DNA of 64,000 bases from Arthrobacter_E sp041360795 (lineage in GTDB: Bacteria > Actinomycetota > Actinomycetes > Actinomycetales > Micrococcaceae), in the NCBI RefSeq assembly GCF_041360795.1, contig NZ_JBFUPW010000003.1, forward strand, positions 248,001-312,000. Direction: 5' to 3'. How positions within the stretch are numbered: position 1 is the first letter of the stretch; every line of letters starts with the position of its first letter. The notes under the pieces were generated by a model. The model was given only the letters and a program-made list of their open reading frames with translations. It was not told the origin of the DNA and did not search any database. Position numbers and translations under genes: made by a program. This document shows positions 1 through 6,632 of this stretch, one piece after another.

Positions 1-599
1 CCCACCCCGATCCCGGCCAGGATGAGCCGGAGACCCGCGTTGCCGCCGCCCAGGCCGCCCCTCGAGAGCGAGTAGATCAGCAGCGCCACCACGAGGGCGC
101 CCACCAGCGCGGCCACGGAGACGGCGACCCCGGACGCGCCGAACAGCACGATCGCCGCCACGGCACTCGCGCTCGCGCCGGAGCTCACGCCGATCACATC
201 GGGGCTCGCGAGCGGATTGCGGAGCATGGTCTGGAAGGTCGCGCCGGACAGGCCGAACGCGAGCCCCGCCAGGGCGCCGAGGACGGCGCGCGGGATCTTG
301 TTCTCCAGCACGATGAAACTGGCCCCGGGGATCCCCGGTTCGCCGCGGAGATTGCTCACCACGATCGTCACCAGGTCCGGGAACGTCACCGTGTAACTGC
401 CGAGCAGGACGTACCCGAGCACGAGCAGCGGCACCAGGATCGCCAGGACCGCGGTCAGCGGCCGCACACGGCGGCGGGCCTCACGCGGCGAGCGCACGAC
501 GGCGGCGGGGGCCTCCGCGCCGCCGGCCCGCGGGTGACCGCTCGCCGTAGCCGTGGAACCGGGGCCCGAGACCCGCGGATCCGTGAGAGCCGGGCTCAT
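1..599 (-). CDS. FecCD-family iron-siderophore ABC permease (partial, C-terminus off window)
   Basis: Membrane permease of an iron-siderophore importer. The gene starts at the ATG at 599-597 and runs off the left edge, leaving about 199 codons. After a hydrophilic, Ala/Pro-rich N-terminus of about 45 residues come several membrane segments and the family's hallmark stretch LRNPLASPDVIGVSSGA, equivalent to the (N)PLA-P-(I/L)G(V/I)-GA motif of FecCD/BtuC permeases. Its ATG overlaps the stop of the upstream permease gene (ATGA), so the two permeases are translationally coupled and probably form the heterodimeric channel. The ATPase gene is expected beyond the window edge. Substrate specificity cannot be read from the sequence. 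Confidence 0.9.
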   Translation of the reverse strand, partial: MSPALTDPRVSGPGSTATASGHPRAGGAEAPAAVVRSPREARRRVRPLTAVLAILVPLLVLGYVLLGSYTVTFPDLVTIVVSNLRGEPGIPGASFIVLENKIPRAVLGALAGLAFGLSGATFQTMLRNPLASPDVIGVSSGASASAVAAIVLFGASGVAVSVAALVGALVVALLIYSLSRGGLGGGNAGLRLILAGIGV

Positions 600-1738
600 A
601 CGCCCACCCCCTTGCCGCGTCGGAGGAGCAGGACGAAGACGGGAGCGCCAATCAGTGCAGTCAGGACGCCGGCCGGGATCTCGCCCGGCAGCACGACCAC
701 GCGGCCCAGGACGTCCGCCACGAGCACCAGGGCCGGGGCGGCCAGGAGCGTCGTCCCGAGGAGCCAGCGGTGATCCGGGCCCGTGAAGCGGCGCAAGGCG
801 TGCGGGACGACCAGGCCGACGAAGCCGATCGGCCCCGCCACGGCCGTGGCCCCACCGGCCAGCAGCACCACGGAGATGCCTGCCACCGCACGGGTCAGGC
901 CCACGCGCTGGCCCAGGGCGCGGGCCGCGTCATCGCCCATGGCCAGGCCGTTGAGCGGACGGGCCATGCCGAGAGCCAGGACGGCGCCGACGGCCAGGAA
1001 GGGAAGCGCGGGGAGGACGGCGTCCCATTCGCGCGCGGCCACACTGCCGAGCTGCCAGAAACGGAAACGGTCCAGGGTGTCCTGCCGGGTCACGAGGGCC
1101 ATGCTCATGAGGGAGTAAAGCCCGGCGGAGAGGGCGGCGCCGGCGAGGGCGAGGGACAGCGGGGTGGGGCCGGAGCCGCTTCCGCCCTGGGCGCGTCCGG
1201 CGAGCGTCGCCAGGACGTAGACCAGGACCATGGCCACGGCCGCGCCGATCAAGGCGACCCAGAGGTATGCGCCCACGGTGGCGAGGCCCAGGAACTGGAT
1301 GCCGAAGACCACGGCGCACGCGGCGCCTGCGTTGACGCCGAGGATTCCTGGATCGGCCAGGGGGTTGCGGGTCACGCCCTGCATGAGGACGCCCGCCAGG
1401 CCGAGCGCGGCACCCGCGACGACGGCCAGCACGGTGCGCGGCAGGCGCGACAGCACGACGGCCTGGTCACCGTTGCCGGGGTCCGCGGCCGGTGAGAACG
1501 CGTGGCCGAGGGCGTCCAGGACCTCGGGGAACGGCACGGCCCGCGCGCCGACCGCCAGGGAGGCCAGGCAGGCCAGCCCCAGCAGGACGGCGAGGGTCAG
1601 CAGGAGGAGGCCGCGGCGTCGCGCGTCGCGGCCTTCCCCTGTGGTGGCCTTCCCCGGGGACGACGGAGTCGTGAGGCGCTGCACGGCGTCATCTCCGGTG
1701 TCCGTCCCCGAGGAGGGCCGTGCCTGGGTGAGGGACAC
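596..1738 (-). CDS. FecCD-family iron-siderophore ABC permease
   Basis: 380-residue permease, partner of the downstream FecCD protein. A hydrophilic N-terminus of about 40 residues is followed by a first membrane helix (LLLLTLAVLLGLACLASLAV) and the family motif TRNPLADPGILGVNAGA; around nine to ten helices can be traced. The C-terminal part carries GFVGLVVPHALRRFTGPDHR, the cytoplasmic coupling-helix region that contacts the ATPase in BtuC/FecCD proteins. It starts 3 bases after the binding-protein stop and overlaps the next permease by 4 bases, so the genes form one operon. Expression should follow the iron box upstream of the binding-protein gene. Confidence 0.93.
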   Translation of the reverse strand: MSLTQARPSSGTDTGDDAVQRLTTPSSPGKATTGEGRDARRRGLLLLTLAVLLGLACLASLAVGARAVPFPEVLDALGHAFSPAADPGNGDQAVVLSRLPRTVLAVVAGAALGLAGVLMQGVTRNPLADPGILGVNAGAACAVVFGIQFLGLATVGAYLWVALIGAAVAMVLVYVLATLAGRAQGGSGSGPTPLSLALAGAALSAGLYSLMSMALVTRQDTLDRFRFWQLGSVAAREWDAVLPALPFLAVGAVLALGMARPLNGLAMGDDAARALGQRVGLTRAVAGISVVLLAGGATAVAGPIGFVGLVVPHALRRFTGPDHRWLLGTTLLAAPALVLVADVLGRVVVLPGEIPAGVLTALIGAPVFVLLLRRGKGVGV

Positions 1739-1741
1739 GGG

Positions 1742-2830
1742 TTACTTGCCGGCCTTCTTGGCTGCGGCCGCGATCTGCTCCAGCACGTTGTCCAGTGCCC
1801 ACGGCAGGCTCAGCGGGGAGGACGCCGAAAGGGACAGGGTCACCGTCTTGTCCGTGAAGGCGGCCAGCGCGTCGTTCTTGACGGCGGGGATCTGGCCGAG
1901 CAGCGGATCCTTCTTGATGACGTCCACCGTCTTGCCGTCCGGCACCCACGTCACGAACACGTCGCTCGCCAGTTCATTGGCCTTCTCCGCGGACCAGGGG
2001 ACGTAGAACTCCTTGTTTCCCTTGCTCTTGTCGGCGATCACGGGTGCCAGGGTCATGCCGGCCTCGGAGAGAAAGCGCGGGCGGTTGTCGTTGGCGGTGT
2101 AGACGTTCAGCCCGCCGTCCTTCGCGCCCGGTTCGAGGTTTCCGAAGATGAAGGTCTTGCCTGCCAGCTCCGGGTAGGCGGCGGCCTTGTCCTTGATCTG
2201 CTGCTCGACGTTCTTGACGAGTTCGTTGGCCTCGGCCTCCTTGCCGAGGGCCTTGCCGATCATCGTGGTGGCGGTCTCCCAGGGGGTGCCCCAGGCGAGT
2301 TCCGGGTAGGCGACGACGGGCGCGATCTTGGAGAGCTTCTGGTAGTCGTCCTTGCTCAGGCCCGAGTAGGCGGCCAGGATGACGTCCGGGTTGGTCTTGG
2401 CCAGCTCGGTGAAGTTGATGCCGTCGGCCTCGGAGTACATGGCGGGGGCCTTGGCGGTGCCGAAGGAGGCGCCGAGCTTCTCCAGGGCGGCGTCCTTCCA
2501 CGGGGTGGAACCCTTGTCGTTGCCGCCCCACTCGACCTTCGGAACGCCGACGGGGACCACCCCGAGGGCGATGGCGACGTCGTCGTTGACCCAAGCCACC
2601 GTGGCGACGCGCTGCGGCTGAGCTTTGATGGTGGTCTCGCCGTACACGTGCTTGATGGTCACGGGGAAGGAAGCGGAGCCCGACTGCGCCGGCGCGCTGT
2701 TCGAGGCGGTGCCGCCGGCCGGGCCCGTGGCGCAGGCCGCCAGGACGACGGCGGACAGGGCGGCAGCGCCCAGGCCGGCTCCCGTCCGGAGCAGGGTGCG
2801 GCGGCTGGGCTGGTTGACGTCGGACGACAT
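1742..2830 (-). CDS. Iron-siderophore ABC transporter substrate-binding lipoprotein
   Basis: 362-residue periplasmic-binding-type protein (FecB/FhuD class, PF01497) that captures ferric siderophore outside the membrane. The N-terminus has a twin-arginine pattern (SRRTLLRTG, Arg10-Arg11), a hydrophobic stretch and a lipobox LAAC with the predicted lipidated Cys33, so it is probably Tat-exported and lipid-anchored. The two-lobed fold is indicated by the QRVATVAWVNDDVAIALG and DVILAAYSGLS segments typical of the family. A good ribosome-binding site (GAGGAG) precedes the ATG. It is the first gene of the importer operon, directly downstream of an IdeR/DmdR-type iron box, so iron repression is expected. 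Confidence 0.93.
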   Translation of the reverse strand: MSSDVNQPSRRTLLRTGAGLGAAALSAVVLAACATGPAGGTASNSAPAQSGSASFPVTIKHVYGETTIKAQPQRVATVAWVNDDVAIALGVVPVGVPKVEWGGNDKGSTPWKDAALEKLGASFGTAKAPAMYSEADGINFTELAKTNPDVILAAYSGLSKDDYQKLSKIAPVVAYPELAWGTPWETATTMIGKALGKEAEANELVKNVEQQIKDKAAAYPELAGKTFIFGNLEPGAKDGGLNVYTANDNRPRFLSEAGMTLAPVIADKSKGNKEFYVPWSAEKANELASDVFVTWVPDGKTVDVIKKDPLLGQIPAVKNDALAAFTDKTVTLSLSASSPLSLPWALDNVLEQIAAAAKKAGK

Positions 2831-2860
2831 GCGGGCTCCTCGAGGAACAATGAAAGGTAC

Positions 2861-2879
2861 TTAGGCAAGGCTAAGCTAT
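2861..2879. promoter_or_regulatory. IdeR/DmdR (DtxR-family) iron box
   Basis: The 19-base sequence TTAGGCAAGGCTAAGCTAT closely matches the actinobacterial iron-box consensus TTAGGTTAGGCTAACCTAA. It lies 31-49 bases upstream of the siderophore-binding-protein start, in promoter position. DtxR-family repressors bind such sites with Fe2+ and shut off siderophore uptake genes. The regulator gene itself is not in the window. Confidence 0.85.
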
Positions 2880-3039
2880 TTCTGCGGCAAATACGTTAAG
2901 TTTTTATCACTTATTGCTCCGAGCTGGGAATCCTCCGTCGCCGATGTGACGAAGCGCACGTTCCCCGGGGCGCGCTACACTGAAGAAGTCGGAAAAGACG
3001 CTTTCACATCCCGGTGCCGTCCGGGCAGAGGAGTTGAGC

Positions 3040-3129
3040 ATGCGCACCAGTACCGTGCCTCATGCCGCGGATCGCGGGGTGGCCGTCATGGCCTGCTGCG
3101 CACCCGTGCCCTCCTCCTCTCACCACTGA
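3040..3129 (+). CDS. Small ORF, possible leader peptide (29 aa)
   Basis: A 29-codon ORF starting at ATG 3040 behind a clear ribosome-binding site (AGAGGAG, 3028-3034) and ending TGA at 3127-3129. It holds an adjacent cysteine pair (MACCAP, residues 17-22) near its end. A possible -10 element TACACT lies about 65 bases upstream. The next gene on this strand, the FBP protein, begins 107 bases later and has a weak ribosome-binding site, so the small ORF could be an upstream regulatory peptide or leader. No homology is recognised. Codon composition alone does not prove that it is coding. Confidence 0.35.
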   Translation: MRTSTVPHAADRGVAVMACCAPVPSSSHH

Positions 3130-3236
3130 ACCGCCGGTTCCTCCTCGCTCAGACCCCGGGCATTCCTCTGCCCGTTGGCGTCCTCGGAGCGACCTCGCGG
3201 CGGTTCTCCACCGACTCACCGTGAAAGCACAGAACC

Positions 3237-3734
3237 ATGCAGCAACCCAGCGCCCAGAAGATCCGCGCCTCCTTCGTCAACGCCAGCCGCTCCGAGGCTT
3301 CCAAGCTCAACCTCCCCAAGGACTTCGACTCCCTGGACTGGGAGAACCTGGACTACCTCGGCTGGCGGGACCCCAAGATGCCCCTGCGCGGGTATCTCGT
3401 CCTGCCGTCCGACGACGGCAAGCTCACCTCCGTCCTGCTCCGGGCGCCGGAGGGCGGGGCCCGGAAGAACCGGTCCGTGCTCTGCGAACTCTGCCGGGCC
3501 GTCCACGCCAAGAACGATGTGTTCCTCTGGGTGGCCCGCCGCGCCGGCCAGTCCGGACGTGACGGGAACACCGTCGGCACGTTGATCTGCGCCGACTTCG
3601 ACTGCAGCGCCAACGTGCGCGTGGAGCCGCCGAAGAACGAGATCAACCCGGACCCCGCCGTCGTGGTGAAGGAACGCATCGTGGGCCTGAAGGACCGCGC
3701 CCAGCTGTTCCTGGACCGCGTCCGGGGCCTCTGA
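3237..3734 (+). CDS. FBP (EF-G-binding, FusB-like) zinc-finger protein
   Basis: 165-residue protein matching the FBP C-terminal domain family (PF16571), which includes FusB/FusC-type proteins that bind elongation factor G and free stalled ribosome-EF-G complexes. The predicted treble-clef zinc site is visible as CELC (Cys83, Cys86) and CADFDC (Cys118, Cys123). The region around residues 28-50 (DSLDWENLDYLGWRDP) is also typical. The usual length for actinobacterial members is about 160 residues, so it appears intact. Clinical FusB proteins confer fusidic acid tolerance; chromosomal actinobacterial copies are more likely housekeeping translation factors. The gene stands alone, with hairpin A 58 bases past its stop. 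Confidence 0.85.
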   Translation: MQQPSAQKIRASFVNASRSEASKLNLPKDFDSLDWENLDYLGWRDPKMPLRGYLVLPSDDGKLTSVLLRAPEGGARKNRSVLCELCRAVHAKNDVFLWVARRAGQSGRDGNTVGTLICADFDCSANVRVEPPKNEINPDPAVVVKERIVGLKDRAQLFLDRVRGL

Positions 3735-3791
3735 GGCTCACGGCCCGGGGTCCCGCGGGCTGAGTTCGTGGGTTTCGAGCGTCCACGTCCT

Positions 3792-3856
3792 GAGTTCGTG
3801 GGTTTCGGGTGAGTTCGTGGTTTCAGCACACGAACTCACCCGAAACCCACGAACTC
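3792..3856. repeat. Long perfect hairpin A with word-core-word arms
   Basis: A 28-bp perfect inverted repeat (3792-3819 with 3829-3856) around a 9-base loop. Each arm is a 9-base word, a 10-base core and the same 9-base word again: CACGAACTC, ACCCGAAACC, CACGAACTC on the right arm. A further partial copy of the left arm begins at 3762. It lies 58 bases after the FBP stop and probably ends that transcript, but there is no U-tract. It shares its design with hairpins B and C. Confidence 0.85.
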
Positions 3857-3893
3857 GGCAGCCGGAGCCCACCCGATCCCGGCAGAACCGGCT

Positions 3894-3978
3894 GAGTTCG
3901 CTGAGTTCGCTGAGTTCGCTATTGAGGGTGTGAGTCCGCTACATCGTGTAGCGGACTCACACCCTCAATAGCGGACTC
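3894..3978. repeat. Hairpin B with triplicated 9-base word
   Basis: The left side begins with three tandem copies of GAGTTCGCT (3894-3920). The third copy opens a 32-bp stem (3912-3943 with 3947-3978, one mismatch, 3-base loop). The right arm reads AGCGGACTC, ACACCCTCAAT, AGCGGACTC, again word-core-word, and both B and A are followed by GGCAG. It sits 31 bases beyond the stop of the convergent FUSC gene, so it probably serves as that gene's terminator while hairpin A serves the FBP gene. Confidence 0.85.
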
Positions 3979-4008
3979 GGCAGACGGGGCGGGCGACAAG
4001 ACCCAGAC

Positions 4009-5148
4009 TCAGCCCCGGCGGGACCCCACAAGCCGCCGGAACACCGCCGGCGCGATCACCACGAGCAGCCCGACAGCCGAACCGATCACGGTGTCGATGA
4101 GCCGGTCGTGGAACAGCGCGCCCGGCTCCACCGGAGCGACCAGGAGCGTGGACAGCAGGGCCAGCGGGGTCACGAGCACCTGTGCCAGGAAGTACTGCCG
4201 GGTGATCAGCAGCTCGACGCCGAACTGGCACAGCGCGATGAGCACCACCATCTGCCACACCTCCGGCCGGAGCGCCACGATCGCGCCGAGCACGGCCAGA
4301 CCCACGACGGTGCCGAACACACGCTGAAGACCCCGGGTCACGCGATGCCGGGTGGAATGCCCCACGAGCGGCACCACGGACGCGACCATGGCCCAGTAGT
4401 TGTGCCCGAACCCCAATGCCTGGCCCACCGCCGTCGCCACACAGCCCGCGATGGCCGGCGCCACGATGTATCCCACGGACTCGATCCACACCATGCGCTG
4501 CTCCGCGGGAGCCACCCGGATCCGCCAGACCCTCCGCAGCTCTTTCCAGTTCAGCGGCGTGCGGTGGGACGGCCTGACACGGGACAGGAGGCCGATGCCG
4601 AGGCACAGGGCGATCGTGAGGATCGAAGTCAGCGCCACCTCCCAGAGGGGCGGCTGATGCGGGACGGACGCCACGGCGGCGAAGGCGAAGATGTAGAACA
4701 GGGAACCCGCGGGGCGCAGATGCCACAGCCCGGCGATCACCGAACAGGCCCACGCGACGCCGGTGGTGACGGCCACGCTGACCCAGGGGTCGAGCGTCCC
4801 ACCCGGGCTCTGCCGGGCCAGGAGCGTGGCGGCCATGAGCACCCCGAACATGAGGAGACCGGCCCGCGCCTGCGTGACCACGCGCATCCGGTGCGGCTCG
4901 TTACGGCCGTAGATGCCCGTGAACGCGGAGAAGTTCGCGAAGATCGCGAGGTCCAGACGTCCCGTCAGAACCAGGAGGAGCAGCGGCAGGAAGAGCCCGA
5001 GCGCCACGCGGGCGGCCGGGTGATGATCACGTCCCGCCGGCCCGATGCTGAACAGCATCTCCCGGAAGAACGTGCCCACGGATCGCGCCGCGCCACCGGC
5101 GCCCCGGCTGTCGCCGGGCGCCTCGTCCAGTGCGCCGCTCCGAGTCAC
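4009..5148 (-). CDS. FUSC-family inner-membrane protein
   Basis: 379-residue membrane protein of the FUSC (fusaric acid resistance protein-like, PF13515) family. Two blocks of membrane helices can be seen, roughly residues 45-165 and 225-370, separated by a hydrophilic cytoplasmic section (residues 180-215). The segment NFSAFTGIYGRNEPHRMRV near residue 75 is typical of actinobacterial members. The family includes components of aromatic-acid efflux systems such as AaeB, but single-gene actinobacterial members have no proven substrate. The GTG start follows the rlmN stop by 7 bases and lies 10 bases from GGAG, so translation is probably coupled to rlmN. Confidence 0.8.
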   Translation of the reverse strand: MTRSGALDEAPGDSRGAGGAARSVGTFFREMLFSIGPAGRDHHPAARVALGLFLPLLLLVLTGRLDLAIFANFSAFTGIYGRNEPHRMRVVTQARAGLLMFGVLMAATLLARQSPGGTLDPWVSVAVTTGVAWACSVIAGLWHLRPAGSLFYIFAFAAVASVPHQPPLWEVALTSILTIALCLGIGLLSRVRPSHRTPLNWKELRRVWRIRVAPAEQRMVWIESVGYIVAPAIAGCVATAVGQALGFGHNYWAMVASVVPLVGHSTRHRVTRGLQRVFGTVVGLAVLGAIVALRPEVWQMVVLIALCQFGVELLITRQYFLAQVLVTPLALLSTLLVAPVEPGALFHDRLIDTVIGSAVGLLVVIAPAVFRRLVGSRRG

Positions 5149-5155
5149 GTGCCGC

Positions 5156-6469
5156 TTACTCCGCCGCGGCGAGCTGCCCGCAGGCGCCGTCGATCTCCTT
5201 GCCGCGGGTGTCCCGCAGCGTGGTGGGCACGCCGGCGTCGCGCAAGGTGGTGACGAAGAGGTCCTGGATCTCCGGCTCGGAGGCCGTCCAGATCGAGCCG
5301 GGCGTCGGGTTGAGCGGGATCGGGTTCACGTGGACCCAGCCACGGCCGCGCCGGTTGAGCTTCTTGGCCAGGAGGGCGGCACGCCAGGCATGGTCGTTCA
5401 TGTCCTTGATGAGCGCGTACTCGATGCTCACGCGGCGACCGGTCTTGCGGAAGTAGTCGTACGCGGCATCGATGGCCTCGTCCACGTTCCAACGGTTGTT
5501 GACCGGGATCAGCTCGTCCCGGAGCTCGTCGTCCGGGGCGTGCAGGGACAGCGCGAAGGTGACAGGCACGTCCTCGTCCGCGAGCTTGCGGATCGCCGGG
5601 ACCAGACCGACCGTGGACACCGTGATGTTGCGGGCGCTCATGCCGAGGCCCTGCGGGGACGGGTCGACGAAACGGTGCACGGCGGCCATGACGCGCTTGT
5701 AGTTGGCCAGCGGCTCACCCATGCCCATGAAGACGATGTTGGTGACGCGCTCGTCGTCGTGTTCCTTCTCGCCCAGTTCGCCCGCGGCGATGGCACGGTT
5801 CGCGGCCACCACCTGGTCCACGATCTCCGCTGTGGACATGTTGCGGGTCAGGCCGGCCTGGCCCGTGGCGCAGAACGGGCAGTTCATGCCGCAGCCCGCC
5901 TGGGAGGAGACGCAGAGGGTGATGCGGCCGGGGTACCGCATGAGCACGGACTCGACCAGCGCGCCGTCGAACAGCCGCCAGAGGAACTTGATGGTGTTGC
6001 CGTCATCCGTGCGGAGGCGGCGGACCTGCGTCAGGAGCGGCGGGAACATGGCCTCGACCAGTTCCTCACGCCCGGCCTTGGGCAGATCGCTCATCTGCTC
6101 GGGGTCCGTGGTCCAGTGCTGGAAGTAGTGCGTGGAGAGCTGCTTGGCGCGGAACGCGGGCAGGCCGAGCTCCTTGAGCTTCGCGGCGCGCTCGTCCAGC
6201 GTCATGTCCGCGAGGTGCTGCGGCGGCTGCTTCACGCGCGGCGAGGCGAACTGCAGGAGCGGGCGGCCCTCGGTGGTGCGGGCCTGCTCCCAGCCTTCGG
6301 CCGCGGGGCGGACCTGCGGGCGGTCCTCGGTGAGAGCGACCTTCGCGACCGCTTCACCGTGTGCCGAACCCTGGATCTTGGCGGGCACGACGCCGGCACG
6401 CGCCGGGCGCGCGGAAGCCTTGCCGTTGCTGGGCGTTTCGGAGCTGGGGTTACGGGGTGAGGAAGCCAT
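5156..6469 (-). CDS. rlmN: 23S rRNA (adenine-2503-C2)-methyltransferase RlmN
   Basis: Radical-SAM enzyme that methylates C2 of A2503 in 23S rRNA and A37 in some tRNAs. The 4Fe-4S motif is CGMNCPFC (Cys193, Cys197, Cys200 from the chosen start). A C-terminal ACGQL segment supplies the second catalytic cysteine (about Cys430) that becomes methylated during the reaction. The N-terminus of about 80 residues is unusually long and disordered, as is common in Arthrobacter. I chose the ATG at 6469, preceded by GGAAGG; a GTG at 6487 in the same frame would add six residues. The FUSC gene follows on the same transcript. Hairpin C separates it from the jet operon upstream. Confidence 0.95.
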   Translation of the reverse strand: MASSPRNPSSETPSNGKASARPARAGVVPAKIQGSAHGEAVAKVALTEDRPQVRPAAEGWEQARTTEGRPLLQFASPRVKQPPQHLADMTLDERAAKLKELGLPAFRAKQLSTHYFQHWTTDPEQMSDLPKAGREELVEAMFPPLLTQVRRLRTDDGNTIKFLWRLFDGALVESVLMRYPGRITLCVSSQAGCGMNCPFCATGQAGLTRNMSTAEIVDQVVAANRAIAAGELGEKEHDDERVTNIVFMGMGEPLANYKRVMAAVHRFVDPSPQGLGMSARNITVSTVGLVPAIRKLADEDVPVTFALSLHAPDDELRDELIPVNNRWNVDEAIDAAYDYFRKTGRRVSIEYALIKDMNDHAWRAALLAKKLNRRGRGWVHVNPIPLNPTPGSIWTASEPEIQDLFVTTLRDAGVPTTLRDTRGKEIDGACGQLAAAE

Positions 6470-6551
6470 CACCTTCCATTGTCCCACGGCTGCCCGGCGG
6501 CCCGACAGCTCCCGGGCCCCGGTCGACGCCGCATCCCGCCGAACCCCACGT

Positions 6552-6622
6552 GCCGAAACAGTGAGTTTCCGCTGAAACAGTGATCAGAACACACTGTTTC
6601 AGCGGAAACTCACTGTTTCGGC
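6552..6622. repeat. Long perfect hairpin C with word-core-word arms
   Basis: A 31-bp perfect inverted repeat (6552-6582 with 6592-6622) with a 9-base loop. The right arm is CACTGTTTC, AGCGGAAACT, CACTGTTTC followed by GGC, the same 9 + 10 + 9 layout as hairpin A but with different words. It begins 10 bases past the jetC stop on the minus strand and is the likely terminator of the jet operon, insulating rlmN. No U-tract follows. Confidence 0.85.
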
Positions 6623-6632
6623 GGGGAGAGGC

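Noticed and set aside
2946..3224. 92-codon plus-strand frame upstream of the FBP gene
   Set aside because: No ribosome-binding site and Arg-rich shadow composition; the 29-codon ORF in another frame has a better start signal.
3762..3978. Possible CRISPR-like array from the repeated 9-base words
   Set aside because: Repeats are too short and form inverted arms; there are no regularly spaced unique spacers and no cas genes.
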